A stretch of 64,000 nucleotides of DNA from Methylococcales bacterium. GTDB taxonomy: Bacteria > Pseudomonadota > Gammaproteobacteria > Methylococcales > Methylomonadaceae. How positions within the stretch are numbered: position 1 is the first letter of the stretch; each line of letters opens with the position of its first letter. The stretch is taken from contig JAPLRR010000068.1 of assembly GCA_026399075.1 (NCBI GenBank), positions 1 to 64,000 of the forward strand. The letters are read 5' to 3'. The translations under genes and the position numbers were made by a program. This document shows positions 48,361 to 59,050 of the stretch, one piece after another. The notes under the pieces were generated by a model, which worked only from the letters and a program-made list of their open reading frames with translations, was not told the DNA's origin and searched no databases.

Positions 48361-49098
48361 AGGGTCAAGGTTGCAAAAATATCTATCAGTTGAACCTATG
48401 TTCCATTTTGGTCAGTATGCGCAAAGGAACTTTACTCAATTTAGCTAAAAATCGTTTCAGCAAACCAGTAATCACCGCATTTCCTAGAATAGTTTTTTGG
48501 CATCTGTTTTAATTTAGATGCCAGGCATGTGTTGTGTTCATGCACCAGCTTTAGGCAAACTATCGCTCTAACATTCCTCCATATTCCAAGCAATTAAACA
48601 TGATGTCGAAGGGGAGGATTTTTATTGCGCTTCAGTTTCACAATTTTTCATTACCTAAAAATTATATTCAAATCACAGGCTTGAAAATGGACAATTAGCT
48701 AGTAAATACAGTAAAAAGACCCAAAATGCAAGCACATTTAATTAAGTTATTATAGATTTATGAAGTTACCAAGATATATTCCATACCCATTTTCTCATAT
48801 TCACTTTGGCATCGAACAGTCGGGAATGTATCTTTGTTACCGCCGTCACCAATATTGACCTTTTGGTATCGCTGCTTTGCGTAATTTGTATGGGAAATGG
48901 GTTTCTAAGTTCATGGTTATGATAACAAGCGCAGTTGTTACTCGGATTGCAAAAAGTTTACCTGTATTTTTTTGGGAGTTACATGAAAAACGCCATCAAA
49001 ATAACATGATGCACGTGAAGACTTGTTGCTAAGCACTTACCAATCCTAAAGCCAATATAAAATCAATTTTAAAGAATGTTTTTACAGGTTAGTAAATT
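48361..49098. other. Intergenic region upstream of the EPS cluster
   Basis: About 740 bp without a gene. It includes an 8-bp inverted repeat (TGGCATCT / AGATGCCA, 48499-48524) and presumably the promoter of the EPS cluster. No sigma-54 or other consensus promoter could be assigned with confidence. Confidence 0.5.
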
Positions 49099-51528
49099 AT
49101 GATTAATCCTCACCAAAAAAATAACAAAAAATTAGTATTATTTTCGATTCTTTCAAGCCTACTGCTGCTCAGTGGATGTGACAAAGAAGAGGATTCAAAT
49201 GAACATTTGCAAAAAAGTGCCGAATACATCAATTCAGGGGAATTTGAAAAAGCCAAGCTTGAGATGAAAACAGCTACGCAGTCTGGTAAGGAAAGTGCCG
49301 AAACTTATTATTATATGGCTTTACTGAACGAAAAAGAAAAACAGTTCCGGGAAATGAAAGGCAATTTGTTAAAGACAGTTGAATTGGCCCCAACGTATAA
49401 AGATGCCAGAATTAAACTCGGAAAAGTGCAGTTATTGTTTGGTGAGAACGATGCCGCAATGAGCCAAGCAGACTCGGTTTTAAAGGATGACCCTAAGAAC
49501 CGGGAAGCATGGGCATTAAAGGCTTCAGTCCTTATTAAGCAAAAGAAACAAGATGAAGCATTGGCCATCATTGAAAATATTTTAAAGGTCGAACCTAACC
49601 ATTCGGACGCCTTGTCATTAAAGGCTTTAATTTACATGGAAAGGGAAGATTACCCTAAGGCATTGGCTTTAATTGAAGCTGCTAAAAAATCTGATGAAGA
49701 CAATCTTAGCTTAGATTTTTTTAAGATCCGTGTGCATGCAAAGTCCCAAAATATAACTGCCATCATGGAAGACTTTGAAAAACTTGTGGTTGCACACCCT
49801 GAAAATCAAGATTTTAAAATTACCTTGGCAAAAATTTATGTGCAGGCCGGTAAGATAAAAGATGCCGAAAAACTGTTGGCTGGGCTTATCGAGGGTGAGC
49901 CCAATAATGTCCAACATATCTTAGTGATGCTGGATTTTTTAACGGCGACAGCGCCTGAAAGTGTTGATGAAAAATACCTTGAATTTACTGGACAACACAA
50001 AGATCAAGCACGGATACTGCTTGAGTTGGCAAAGTGGATGGTTGGCCGGAATAACATTAAAATGGCCAAAAGCACACTCAATCGGGTTATTGAATTAGAA
50101 GAAAACACCCCTCCAGGCTTGTCCGCAAAAATACTGTTAGCCAAAATCGCCCTTAACAATAAAGATTATGAAGGTGTTAAAACGATTGTCGATAAAATCT
50201 TGGCGGAAAACTCAAGTTACGATGAGGCTGTAATTTTACAAGCAAAACTTTTCATCATAAAAGAGCAATATGATCAAGCAATCACCTTGCTAAACAAGGT
50301 GGTCTGGAGTAAGGGGCAATCCGAAGAAGCGAACATGTTGCTTGGCGAGACATATTTATTAAAAGGTGACAAAAAGCTTGCCGATAAGCTTTACATAAAC
50401 GCCCTTGAGGCAAACCCAGCCAATATCCAAGCGTTAAGTTACCTCTTAGAAAAAGCCATGCAAGCAAAGGATGTCAATTCAGCCAAGCAAATGCTTGAAA
50501 GGGCATTAACCTTAATGCCTGATAATATTGTTTTGCTTGAGAAGTTGGCCAATGCAAATTTGTTTGAACATGACTGGGAAGCTGCCAAGGCTAACATACA
50601 AAAAATTGCAAACTTACCCAATCCGCTCGCAAACGATATAGCGAGATATTTACTGGGGAAAGTTTATCAAGACCAAGAAAACTATCCTAAGGCAATTGAA
50701 ATTTATAAAGAATTACTCAGTAAGTTTCCGGAAAATAGTGAGGCCTTAGGGAATATGGCCCGCTGTTACGAGAAACTCCATAAACGTGCTGAAATGATTG
50801 CTTTTTTGGAAAATATCTTGGGCAAAAATCCGCAGAATCTTTCAGCTGGAATGCTACTGGGTGATTTGTACCTAATGGACAGTAAGTTAGATAAAGGGGT
50901 GGAGTTGCTTTCAAAATTGATTAAAGACAACCCTAAAACGCCACAATTATATGTTTTATTGGCGAACACTAAATTGGCCGCAAAAAACAACACTGGGGCT
51001 ATTGATGTTTATCTTGACGGGCTTAAAGCGAACCCGGAAAACATTAAATTAGGCCTGTCATTGGCGTTTTTGTATGAAGAAATTGGTGATTACGATTCTG
51101 CTGTCATCCAATATGAGGCATTGATCAGCAAAAACCCCAATTTGGATATCGCCATCAATAGCTTAGCGGTAGTCTTAAGTGAACATTATGCAAGCGAAGA
51201 AAAACTAACAAAAGCCGTTGAACTTTCCCAACGGTTTAAGGACTCAAGTCAACCTTATTATAAAGATACCTATGCTTGGGCACTTATTAAACAAGGTAAC
51301 GTGAGCGAGGGGTTAAAGTTGCTAAATCAGATTATAGTGGCTTCCCCTGATGTCGCGATATTTAGATATCATTTAGGTGTAGCCCATTATAAAAACGGGA
51401 ATAACAGTTCCGCAATCAATGAGATTAATCAAGCAATTGCATTAGGGGCGAAAAATAATTCCTTTCCAGATAAAAAATCAGCCGAAACCTTGTTGGCTGA
51501 AATTATTGCTAAAACTAGAGGCAATTGA
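49099..51528 (+). CDS. XrtA/PEP-CTERM system TPR-repeat lipoprotein (PrsT-like)
   Basis: The 809-residue product starts with a lipoprotein signal (VLFSILSSLLLLSGC) and is then almost entirely TPR repeats, recognisable as repeated blocks of AEKLLAGLIEGEPNN and MARCYEKLHK-type pattern. This matches the PEP_TPR_lipo (TIGR02917) family found with exosortase polysaccharide loci. It is probably a periplasmic scaffold for polysaccharide assembly or export. It is the first gene of the forward EPS cluster. Confidence 0.9.
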   Translation: MINPHQKNNKKLVLFSILSSLLLLSGCDKEEDSNEHLQKSAEYINSGEFEKAKLEMKTATQSGKESAETYYYMALLNEKEKQFREMKGNLLKTVELAPTYKDARIKLGKVQLLFGENDAAMSQADSVLKDDPKNREAWALKASVLIKQKKQDEALAIIENILKVEPNHSDALSLKALIYMEREDYPKALALIEAAKKSDEDNLSLDFFKIRVHAKSQNITAIMEDFEKLVVAHPENQDFKITLAKIYVQAGKIKDAEKLLAGLIEGEPNNVQHILVMLDFLTATAPESVDEKYLEFTGQHKDQARILLELAKWMVGRNNIKMAKSTLNRVIELEENTPPGLSAKILLAKIALNNKDYEGVKTIVDKILAENSSYDEAVILQAKLFIIKEQYDQAITLLNKVVWSKGQSEEANMLLGETYLLKGDKKLADKLYINALEANPANIQALSYLLEKAMQAKDVNSAKQMLERALTLMPDNIVLLEKLANANLFEHDWEAAKANIQKIANLPNPLANDIARYLLGKVYQDQENYPKAIEIYKELLSKFPENSEALGNMARCYEKLHKRAEMIAFLENILGKNPQNLSAGMLLGDLYLMDSKLDKGVELLSKLIKDNPKTPQLYVLLANTKLAAKNNTGAIDVYLDGLKANPENIKLGLSLAFLYEEIGDYDSAVIQYEALISKNPNLDIAINSLAVVLSEHYASEEKLTKAVELSQRFKDSSQPYYKDTYAWALIKQGNVSEGLKLLNQIIVASPDVAIFRYHLGVAHYKNGNNSSAINEINQAIALGAKNNSFPDKKSAETLLAEIIAKTRGN

Positions 51529-51561
51529 TTGTTAGTAAATTAATTACTTGAGGGTCATATT

Positions 51562-52575
51562 TTGAAGATATTGGTAACGGGAGCTGCTGGATTTATAGGT
51601 TCAGCATTGAGCATTCGCTTGTTGGAGCGCGGGGATGAAGTCGTAGGCATTGATAACCTGAATGATTATTATGACGTAAATTTAAAATTGGCAAGGTTAG
51701 AGCGCCTAAAAGACTATAAGCAATTTAAATTTATAAAGCTTGAGATTTCTGACAAGTCCGCTACAGAAACGCTCTTTAAGGATGAAAAATTTCAAAGGGT
51801 AATCCATCTGGCGGCACAGGCTGGTGTTAGATATTCAATAACAAACCCCCACGCTTATATAGATTCTAATATAATTGGGTTTATGAACATATTGGAAGGA
51901 TGTAGGCATAATGGTGTGGAGCATTTGGCGTATGCCTCATCAAGTTCAGTTTATGGGGCCAATACTAATATGCCTTTTTCTGTCCATGATAATGTTGACC
52001 ACCCTGTTTCACTCTATGCTGCCACAAAAAAAGCAAATGAGCTAATGGCACACACCTATAGCCACCTATACAATCTGCCGACAACGGGCTTACGCTTTTT
52101 TACTGTTTATGGCCCTTGGGGTAGACCCGATATGTCATTATTTATGTTTACCCGCAATATCCTTGAAGGAAAACCGATAGATGTTTTTAACTATGGAAAC
52201 CATCGAAGGGATTTTACTTACATCGACGATATTGTCGAAGGTGTGATGCGGGTTATTGATAAACCGGCAGCAGCCAGTGAGGGCTGGGATGGTGCAAAAC
52301 CAGATCCAGGCACTAGTTTGGCACCTTATCGAATTTATAACATTGGCAACAATAATCCGGTAAATTTGCTGACGTTTATTGAGACACTAGAAAATTGTTT
52401 AGGCATAGAAGCCGCTAAAAACTTTTTGCCTTTGCAACCTGGAGATGTCCCAGATACTTATGCAGATGTATCTGATTTAGCAAATGACTTAGGTTATAAG
52501 CCCGGGACGCCCCTACAAAAAGGCATTAGTAATTTTGTTGAATGGTATTCGCACTTTTATAGGATCGTACGATGA
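51562..52575 (+). CDS. NAD-dependent epimerase, UDP-glucuronate/GlcNAcA 4-epimerase-like
   Basis: A 337-residue extended SDR. Rossmann motif [19 protein letters not shown], catalytic YAATKK (Y-x3-K) after [13 protein letters not shown], and a C-terminal [16 protein letters not shown] typical of UDP-glucuronate 4-epimerases. Start is TTG 51562 with GAGGG just upstream. It overlaps the next gene by 4 nt; the dehydrogenase product would feed it, making UDP-galacturonate-type sugar for the polymer. Substrate cannot be fixed from sequence alone. Confidence 0.88.
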   Translation: MKILVTGAAGFIGSALSIRLLERGDEVVGIDNLNDYYDVNLKLARLERLKDYKQFKFIKLEISDKSATETLFKDEKFQRVIHLAAQAGVRYSITNPHAYIDSNIIGFMNILEGCRHNGVEHLAYASSSSVYGANTNMPFSVHDNVDHPVSLYAATKKANELMAHTYSHLYNLPTTGLRFFTVYGPWGRPDMSLFMFTRNILEGKPIDVFNYGNHRRDFTYIDDIVEGVMRVIDKPAAASEGWDGAKPDPGTSLAPYRIYNIGNNNPVNLLTFIETLENCLGIEAAKNFLPLQPGDVPDTYADVSDLANDLGYKPGTPLQKGISNFVEWYSHFYRIVR

Positions 52576-53864
52576 GTAATCATGGCAGGAAGATTTCAGT
52601 TGTTGGTTTGGGTTACGTTGGCCTTCCCGTCTCGGTTGAGTTTGGAAAAAAACAGCGCGTCATTGGTTTTGACATAAACCAATGCCGTATTGAAGAGTTA
52701 AAGAATGGAATAGATCGTACTAACGAAGTGGATGCAGAAGATTTAGCCGCTACAGACATCCTCTTTACTTGTGATGCGGGCGATTTGAAACAGGCGGATT
52801 TTCATATCATTGCCGTACCAACACCGGTCAATAATGCCAAGCAACCTGACTTATCGCCAGTCATTAGTGCGTCAAGAACCGTGGGTAGGCAATTAAAGAA
52901 AGGGGATATCGTTGTTTATGAATCCACAGTCTATCCAGGCGCTACTGAGGAGGAATGCATTCCAGTTCTTGAACATGAATCGGGGCTTGTTTGGGGCACG
53001 GATTTTAATGTGGGATATTCACCGGAACGCATTAACCCAGGCGACAAGGTACACACTTTTAAAACTATAATAAAAGTTGTGTCTGGTGATACATCAGAAA
53101 CCTTAAATGTAGTGGCTGCTGTTTATCAGTCAGTTGTTACTGCTGGTGTACATAAAGCCGCCACAATAAAAGTGGCTGAAGCGGCAAAAGTGATTGAAAA
53201 TACCCAGCGCGATTTAAACATTTCGTTAATGAACGAACTGGCCTTGATTTTTAATAAAATGGATATAGATACACGCGATGTACTGGCCGCAGCATCATCA
53301 AAATGGAATTTTTTACCCTTTGATCCGGGCTTGGTTGGTGGCCATTGTATAGGTGTTGACCCTTATTACCTTACCTATAAGGCAACCGTATTAGGATACA
53401 CACCACAAGTCATTTTGTCGGGCCGTAGCATCAATGACAGCATGGGTTCTTTTATTGCTTTGCAAACCATCAAAGAACTTATTAAGGCTGGAAAATGCGT
53501 TAAAGGTAGTGTTGTGACTATTCTAGGGTTTACATTTAAAGAAAACGTCCCGGACATAAGAAACACCCGTGTTATTGATATTGTTAGGGAGTTACTGGAT
53601 TATGGTATTCAAGTGCAAGTCTTTGACCCTATGGCTGATGGCCATGAAATTCAAGAAGAATACAACATCCACTTAATAGCGGATGAGAATGGTTTAGAAC
53701 CCGCCCATGCTGTAATGCTAGCAGTTCCGCACCAATATTTTATGGATAAAAATTGGGCTTATATAAGCGGTTTGCTGGAAAATAATGTCGGTGCTGTTAT
53801 TGATGTTAAAGGCAAGTTAGATAGAAATGGTGTCCCGGAAGGAATTTCTTTATGGCGACTTTAA
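52572..53864 (+). CDS. tviB: UDP-N-acetylglucosamine 6-dehydrogenase, TviB/WbpA-like
   Basis: A 430-residue nucleotide-sugar dehydrogenase. NAD motif [16 protein letters not shown], catalytic cysteine in [15 protein letters not shown], and [18 protein letters not shown] are those of the Vi-antigen TviB family, which oxidises UDP-GlcNAc (or UDP-GalNAc) to the uronate. ATGA overlap with the epimerase gene implies coupled translation, and the pair would supply N-acetyl-aminouronate or uronate residues to the exopolysaccharide. Confidence 0.9.
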   Translation: MSNHGRKISVVGLGYVGLPVSVEFGKKQRVIGFDINQCRIEELKNGIDRTNEVDAEDLAATDILFTCDAGDLKQADFHIIAVPTPVNNAKQPDLSPVISASRTVGRQLKKGDIVVYESTVYPGATEEECIPVLEHESGLVWGTDFNVGYSPERINPGDKVHTFKTIIKVVSGDTSETLNVVAAVYQSVVTAGVHKAATIKVAEAAKVIENTQRDLNISLMNELALIFNKMDIDTRDVLAAASSKWNFLPFDPGLVGGHCIGVDPYYLTYKATVLGYTPQVILSGRSINDSMGSFIALQTIKELIKAGKCVKGSVVTILGFTFKENVPDIRNTRVIDIVRELLDYGIQVQVFDPMADGHEIQEEYNIHLIADENGLEPAHAVMLAVPHQYFMDKNWAYISGLLENNVGAVIDVKGKLDRNGVPEGISLWRL

Positions 53865-53939
53865 CTGGTCATGGATATGATCTAAGCATTTTATGTAGAA
53901 ATGTTGGCCGAGGATAAACAGGTGGGGTTTTTAAAGAAA

Positions 53940-54614
53940 ATGAAATGGTTCTTTTATATGCTTGTCTTGCTGGCCTCTGGTTGCGGATACCCTCCGTTGA
54001 GCCAAGAGGATGATGCTATAATTCCATCTGATTACACTTATATTATAGGCCCTGGCGACAGTGTAACAATTTTTGTCTGGGGAAACCCAGATATTTCAAC
54101 AACGGCAACAGTCCGTCCGGATGGTAAAATCACCATTCCATTAGCTGAAGATTTGTTGGCCAGTGGAAAAACACCCTCCCAATTAGCCAGATTAATGGAA
54201 AAAAAACTGGCTAAATATGTCCGTGATCCGCAAGTTGTGATTATGCTTGCAGGAGGACAGGGAGTTTTTAGCCAGCAAATAAGAGTGATAGGCCAATTGA
54301 GTGGGGGAGGTGGGTCTTCAGGGGGCGGCAGTGGCGGCAGTGGCGGTGGCGGTGGCGGTGGCGGTGGATCGGCCCATTATTCAGCCAAGGCATTCCCCTA
54401 TAAAAAAGATATGACTTTGCTAGATTTGGTCATACAGATTGGTGGTTTAGGGCAATATGCTGACGGCAATAGGGCTAGCATTATCCGCAATATCGACGGT
54501 GAACCCCAACATTTTGGAGTAAGGATAGATGACTTGGTTGATGATGCTGATTTAACGGCGAACGTAAAAATTTTACCCGGCGACATATTAATAATACCTG
54601 AATCGTTTTTTTAA
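53940..54614 (+). CDS. XrtA-system polysaccharide export lipoprotein (Wza/EpsD-like)
   Basis: The product has a lipoprotein signal (MKWFFYMLVLLASGC), a Poly_export domain (YIIGPGDSVTIFVWGNPDIS, TVRPDGKITIPLAEDLLASG) and an SLBB-type region (DMTLLDLVIQIGG). It belongs to TIGR03027-type outer-membrane export proteins. ATG 53940 gives the standard signal; an open ATG at 53901 is also possible. An unusual glycine/serine-rich segment of about 30 residues lies between the export and SLBB-like domains. It follows tviB and precedes the chain-length gene. Confidence 0.87.
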   Translation: MKWFFYMLVLLASGCGYPPLSQEDDAIIPSDYTYIIGPGDSVTIFVWGNPDISTTATVRPDGKITIPLAEDLLASGKTPSQLARLMEKKLAKYVRDPQVVIMLAGGQGVFSQQIRVIGQLSGGGGSSGGGSGGSGGGGGGGGGSAHYSAKAFPYKKDMTLLDLVIQIGGLGQYADGNRASIIRNIDGEPQHFGVRIDDLVDDADLTANVKILPGDILIIPESFF

Positions 54615-54667
54615 CTTTGGGATATTAGAATTAAGTTTGTAATGTTAAACAAGGCAAGTATACCTAT

Positions 54668-56260
54668 ATGCAAGATCAGTTATATGAAATTCTTTCTTAT
54701 TTAAAAGGCGCATTAAAATATAAATGGGTAGCTATAATCATCGCCTGGGTAATATGCGTAGGTGGCTGGTTATTTGTTTCCTCGATGCCCAATAAATACA
54801 CTTCTGAAGCCAAAGTTCATGTTGATACTAGAAGTATGTTGCAACCCTTGCTGTCAGGCATGACGATTGATACTGACGTAAGGGGGTTGCTACGTGTCAT
54901 GCAACAATTGATGTTTACTAAAGGTAATCTCGAACAAATAATTAGGTTATCAGATATTGGTAAAGCCTCAATTACCGCCATTGAGCAAGAGAAACTGATT
55001 GCGGGTTTAAAAAGTTCGATACATATAGCGGGGGGGGCTGACGATATGTTTACCATCACCTATGAAGCTAACAGCCCAAATGAAGCCAAAAATGTGGTGC
55101 AAGCCGTGTTAACTGTTTTTTCTGAACAGACCCAGTTATCTACCCTAGGCAGCACAGATAGCGCCCAGCGCTTTATTGACGAACAAATACAAGAATATGA
55201 AATGCGGTTGCGTAACGGGGAAAAAGCACGGGAAAATTTTAAGCGGGCTAATTTAGGCTTATTGCCGGGTGAGGGTGGCGGTGCGGGTGGTCAAATTGCC
55301 AAAATTCAGGACATCACATCACAAATTGAAGATGCAAAGCTGGCCTTAAAGGAAGCCATGTCAAGGAAAGATGCACTAAAATCACAATTAACTGAAGCCC
55401 TAACATCTGGGGATGAGGAAGAAGATGAATGGGGGGACGCAACGGGGACTAGCAGTGCGCTTGATGACCCCCAAATTGCGCTGCTTAAGCAAAGGAAAGA
55501 AGAGCTCTTGATCAAATATACAGAGAACCATCCTGATATCGTTTATATCAATAAAACCATCAAAAAAATGCAGGGGCGAAATTCCCAAAAACAGGCAAAT
55601 GTGGAGGAAGCTGGAGGGCTTGAAACGGGGGTGCTGACGAACCCCTACATACAATCTATCAAGATTGCCCTCAATGAGGCAGATGCTACTATTTCGTCGA
55701 TTAATTCACGAATTGAAACCTTTCAAGCTCGTTTGCAAAAAGCACAAGAGGAACTAAATGCCAGACTCTCAATAGAGACTGAAATTGAAAATTTAAATAG
55801 GGACTATGCGGCAATAAAATCAAATTATGAAAGATTACTGTTAAGCAAGGAAACTGCGGCAATGTCAGAAAAGGTTGATATCCAGGCAGAGGCTTTAAAA
55901 TTTAAACTTGCTGATGCCCCTAATACACCCTTACAACCATCTTCGCCTAAACGTAAACTTTTATATTCGGGGGTATTAATTTTAGGGGTCCTATTTGGTT
56001 GGGCCGTTGCCTTTTTACTTTACCTTATCAGGCCTACAATAATGTCAGTATCACAACTACGGCAAATTACTGGATTACCGATATTGGGTAATGTTTCGCT
56101 GAAACCCAGTGTCGCACAAACTATAGCAAATAGAAAAGCTGCGCTTAGCTACAGCATTACTACTATTGGATTGTTGATAATATATGTTGGCTTTATGACT
56201 GTTGACTTTTTAGAAATAAAACAGCTCAATTTGGCCTACTTGTTTCAAAAAATTCATTGA
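54668..56260 (+). CDS. XrtA-system polysaccharide chain-length determinant (Wzz/GumC-like)
   Basis: A 530-residue PCP-family inner-membrane protein. One helix is near the N-terminus (WVAIIIAWVICVGGWLFVS), then a periplasmic coiled-coil body (INSRIETFQARLQKAQEELN) and a proline-rich NTPLQPSSPKRK before a C-terminal helix (LLYSGVLILGVLFGWAVAFL) and a final helix. This is the TIGR03007 organisation. It sets polymer length and works with the kinase encoded next. Confidence 0.9.
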   Translation: MQDQLYEILSYLKGALKYKWVAIIIAWVICVGGWLFVSSMPNKYTSEAKVHVDTRSMLQPLLSGMTIDTDVRGLLRVMQQLMFTKGNLEQIIRLSDIGKASITAIEQEKLIAGLKSSIHIAGGADDMFTITYEANSPNEAKNVVQAVLTVFSEQTQLSTLGSTDSAQRFIDEQIQEYEMRLRNGEKARENFKRANLGLLPGEGGGAGGQIAKIQDITSQIEDAKLALKEAMSRKDALKSQLTEALTSGDEEEDEWGDATGTSSALDDPQIALLKQRKEELLIKYTENHPDIVYINKTIKKMQGRNSQKQANVEEAGGLETGVLTNPYIQSIKIALNEADATISSINSRIETFQARLQKAQEELNARLSIETEIENLNRDYAAIKSNYERLLLSKETAAMSEKVDIQAEALKFKLADAPNTPLQPSSPKRKLLYSGVLILGVLFGWAVAFLLYLIRPTIMSVSQLRQITGLPILGNVSLKPSVAQTIANRKAALSYSITTIGLLIIYVGFMTVDFLEIKQLNLAYLFQKIH

Positions 56261-56279
56261 TAATCCAGAAGAGGTATAA

Positions 56280-57155
56280 ATGACTATCATTGGAAATACA
56301 TTAAACACACCTAACAATGAAAGGCAGCAAATAAATAATCCCGCTGCTTTTTCGGTTGACCTTGTCAAGGATCAACACAACCCCGATGATTTTATTATTG
56401 ATTTTGTAGCAACAGCCAAACAAATGGCTGACATTGATTGGTCACATTTGGGCGAGTTGGGTTATATATCGCCAGGCGATTCTAATACTTTAGCTGTCGA
56501 GGAATACAGGAATATAAAGCGGCCGTTGGTTGGCAACGCCTTTGGAAAAGGCAGTGAGGGCATTGCCAGGGCCAATCTGATCTTGATAACCAGTAGCCTT
56601 CCGGGCGAAGGAAAAACATTCACAGCGATTAATCTTGCCTTGAGTATTGCGAATGAGCGTGACAAACAGGTGTTATTGATAGACGCTGATGTTGCTAGGC
56701 CCTCAATTTCAAGGGTGTTGGGAATCAAGTCTGAACCTGGGTTGATTGACTTCTTGGATAGGGATGACCTTTCTTTTTCTGACATCATCCTTAGCACCAG
56801 TATGCCAGGTCTTTGCATTGTCCCATCCGGATCTTTACATAGACACTCGACTGAACTGCTCGCCAGCAACAAAATGTCTAGGTTAATTGAAGAATTAAGT
56901 AAAAACCCCAACACGTTGGTGATTTTTGACTCACCGCCTTTAATGGCGGCCACTCAAGGTCAGATTTTAGCCAAGTTAGTGGGGCAGGTTGTGTTGGTCG
57001 TAGAAGCCGAAAAAACGCTGCAAAGTGTTGTCATGGAGTCAGTAGAAAAATTATCTGCCTGTGATGTGGTTCTAGCTGTGTTTAATAAGTCAAATGTTAT
57101 TGTTGACGGTAATTATTATGGATATGGTTACGGTTATGGACAATACGGCCCCTGA
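56280..57155 (+). CDS. XrtA-associated BY-type tyrosine autokinase
   Basis: A 291-residue bacterial tyrosine kinase. Walker A is SSLPGEGKTFTAINLA, Walker A' VLLIDADVARPSIS, Walker B LVIFDSPPLMA. The C-terminal tail YYGYGYGYGQYGP is a tyrosine cluster for autophosphorylation. It belongs to the TIGR03018-type kinases that regulate polymerisation through the Wzz-like partner. It starts 19 nt after the chain-length gene and is in the same operon. Confidence 0.92.
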   Translation: MTIIGNTLNTPNNERQQINNPAAFSVDLVKDQHNPDDFIIDFVATAKQMADIDWSHLGELGYISPGDSNTLAVEEYRNIKRPLVGNAFGKGSEGIARANLILITSSLPGEGKTFTAINLALSIANERDKQVLLIDADVARPSISRVLGIKSEPGLIDFLDRDDLSFSDIILSTSMPGLCIVPSGSLHRHSTELLASNKMSRLIEELSKNPNTLVIFDSPPLMAATQGQILAKLVGQVVLVVEAEKTLQSVVMESVEKLSACDVVLAVFNKSNVIVDGNYYGYGYGYGQYGP

Positions 57156-57400
57156 TACGGGGCGGCTAAAAGAAAATAGGTTAACCGTATATTTCATAGC
57201 ATACAGTTTCACTAACTAGGCTTCTTGACTATAAAAATACTGCACGATAAAGTAAAACTAATTCTTGAAGCTTGATTGTTTGTGATTTCTGGCAAACTGT
57301 CTTTATAGATATTTAGCGGGTCGAATTACAGCTTCAAATCCAAGCACTAAATTATAAATTGATCATAGATTATGCACCTCTATTCGTATTTAGCTGAAAC

Positions 57401-59050
57401 ATGAAAATACAATCGACCGTTTCGACCCACCTAAATCGAGAAAAGGCTAGGCCAGTTTCCACCTCTTCATTGATTGCTAAAGTTGCCAGTGTTTATGTTC
57501 TGTTTTATTACACCCAGTCTAATGCGCTAACTTGGACACTAAACCCTTTCCTTCAGGGGCAGGAAATTTATTCTGACAATATCAATCTGGCCCAATCTGG
57601 CCAAGAAAAAAGCGCTTTTGTCACTGCGGTTAACCCCGGAGTTTTGATTAATGGGCAATCGCCACGATCAACACTCAATTTAAATTACCGTATGCAGAAT
57701 TTATATAATGCGGGTGGTGATGGCAACCTAACTACGAATAACCAATTGCAGTCTTCTTCCCAAAATATATTTATTCAGAATAAATTATTCTTAAATACCA
57801 ACAGTTCAATTAGCCAACAAAACATCAACAATAATCGAATAGGCGCTGACAACATAAATGGGTCAGCGAACAGAGCGAATGTCTACAACTTTAGTTTGTC
57901 GCCTTACTGGACACCCCGTTTTGCAAATTATGCCAATGGGAACGTTAGGGTTAATATTAATTCCGTTGCAACCAGCGGAGGCAATGATAGCAACTCCCAA
58001 TCAAACAACGCAACAAATACGCTGTCAGACTCTGTCAATCTGTCAGAGACCCTAGGCCTAAGCAGCGGCTCTTATTTTCAACGTGTTAATTGGAACGTAA
58101 CTTTTAACAACTCCGAAAACCAACGAATTAATTCCCCGAATGTCAGTTTTCAGAATACCAATGCAATGGTTAGCACGTCTATAAACCAAAAGTTTAGTGT
58201 TTTTGCCCAAGGCGGCTATAGTAACAACAATTACCAGACGACAAGCCAGAGCAACAGTAATGACTTCTATTACACCTTTGGCGGACAATGGCGGCCCAGC
58301 CAGCGATATAGCGTTGCTGTTGGGGCAGGTAACAATAGCTATATCACCGTTTACGTTTCCCCATTCCAGCGCCTTCAGTGGACAGTCACGTATAGCAACA
58401 ATGCTGTCGGCACTAATTTTGGACAATACTCTGGTGGGAATGGTGGCGGTAATTCTGGATCAAATTGGACAACAGCGTTAAATTACACGACAAGAAGGTC
58501 AACGTGGTCTATCACACACATTAACACCACAACCACATCGCAACAAATATTATCGCAAAACCAAATTTTGTCGAACCAGAACTCGTTTAACAACACCGAT
58601 CAAAATGTAGACCTACTGACTAACCCAAACTTAAATGATGAGGTGATCGTTACAAAAAGATGGAATCTGTCAGCGTCTTTCGCTACCGGTAAAAGTACCT
58701 TCAGTGCAAATGCTTATGAGCAAACTTATGATTATCAAAACAGTGGCGATAGCCAAAAAATGATCGGGGTAAGCGGCACGTGGAATTGGATGTTTGCCAA
58801 TAAAACTAGCGCGTATTTTACTCCCCAGTGGCAAAAAATCGATTCCCAAGGCCTAAGCAATAACAGCAATTATTATACCCTCGCCATCGGCGTGAATAGC
58901 GCCATAACCTCTAGGCTGTCTGGCATACTGGATTTCCGGCATATCAGCCAAACCTCTGGGCAAAATACGGGGGCATTTATACAAGAGAATGGATTTTCAA
59001 ATGACTATCAAGAAAATAGGGCAACAGCCACCTTAACCATGAGATTCTAG
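57401..59050 (+). CDS. XrtA-system outer-membrane beta-barrel protein (TIGR03016-type)
   Basis: A 549-residue protein with a signal-like N-terminus (SLIAKVASVYVLFYYTQSNA) and then an Asn/Ser/Thr-rich, alternating hydrophobic-polar sequence typical of a beta-barrel, ending in a terminal strand RATATLTMRF with C-terminal phenylalanine, the BAM signal. The start TWTLNPFLQGQEIYSDNI matches TIGR03016. It probably is the outer-membrane partner of the export lipoprotein. Confidence 0.88.
   Translation: MKIQSTVSTHLNREKARPVSTSSLIAKVASVYVLFYYTQSNALTWTLNPFLQGQEIYSDNINLAQSGQEKSAFVTAVNPGVLINGQSPRSTLNLNYRMQNLYNAGGDGNLTTNNQLQSSSQNIFIQNKLFLNTNSSISQQNINNNRIGADNINGSANRANVYNFSLSPYWTPRFANYANGNVRVNINSVATSGGNDSNSQSNNATNTLSDSVNLSETLGLSSGSYFQRVNWNVTFNNSENQRINSPNVSFQNTNAMVSTSINQKFSVFAQGGYSNNNYQTTSQSNSNDFYYTFGGQWRPSQRYSVAVGAGNNSYITVYVSPFQRLQWTVTYSNNAVGTNFGQYSGGNGGGNSGSNWTTALNYTTRRSTWSITHINTTTTSQQILSQNQILSNQNSFNNTDQNVDLLTNPNLNDEVIVTKRWNLSASFATGKSTFSANAYEQTYDYQNSGDSQKMIGVSGTWNWMFANKTSAYFTPQWQKIDSQGLSNNSNYYTLAIGVNSAITSRLSGILDFRHISQTSGQNTGAFIQENGFSNDYQENRATATLTMRF

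Noticed and set aside
48361..49098. Sigma-54 promoter upstream of the EPS cluster
   Set aside because: No GG-N10-GC pair in a TGGC...TTGC context was found with the right spacing.
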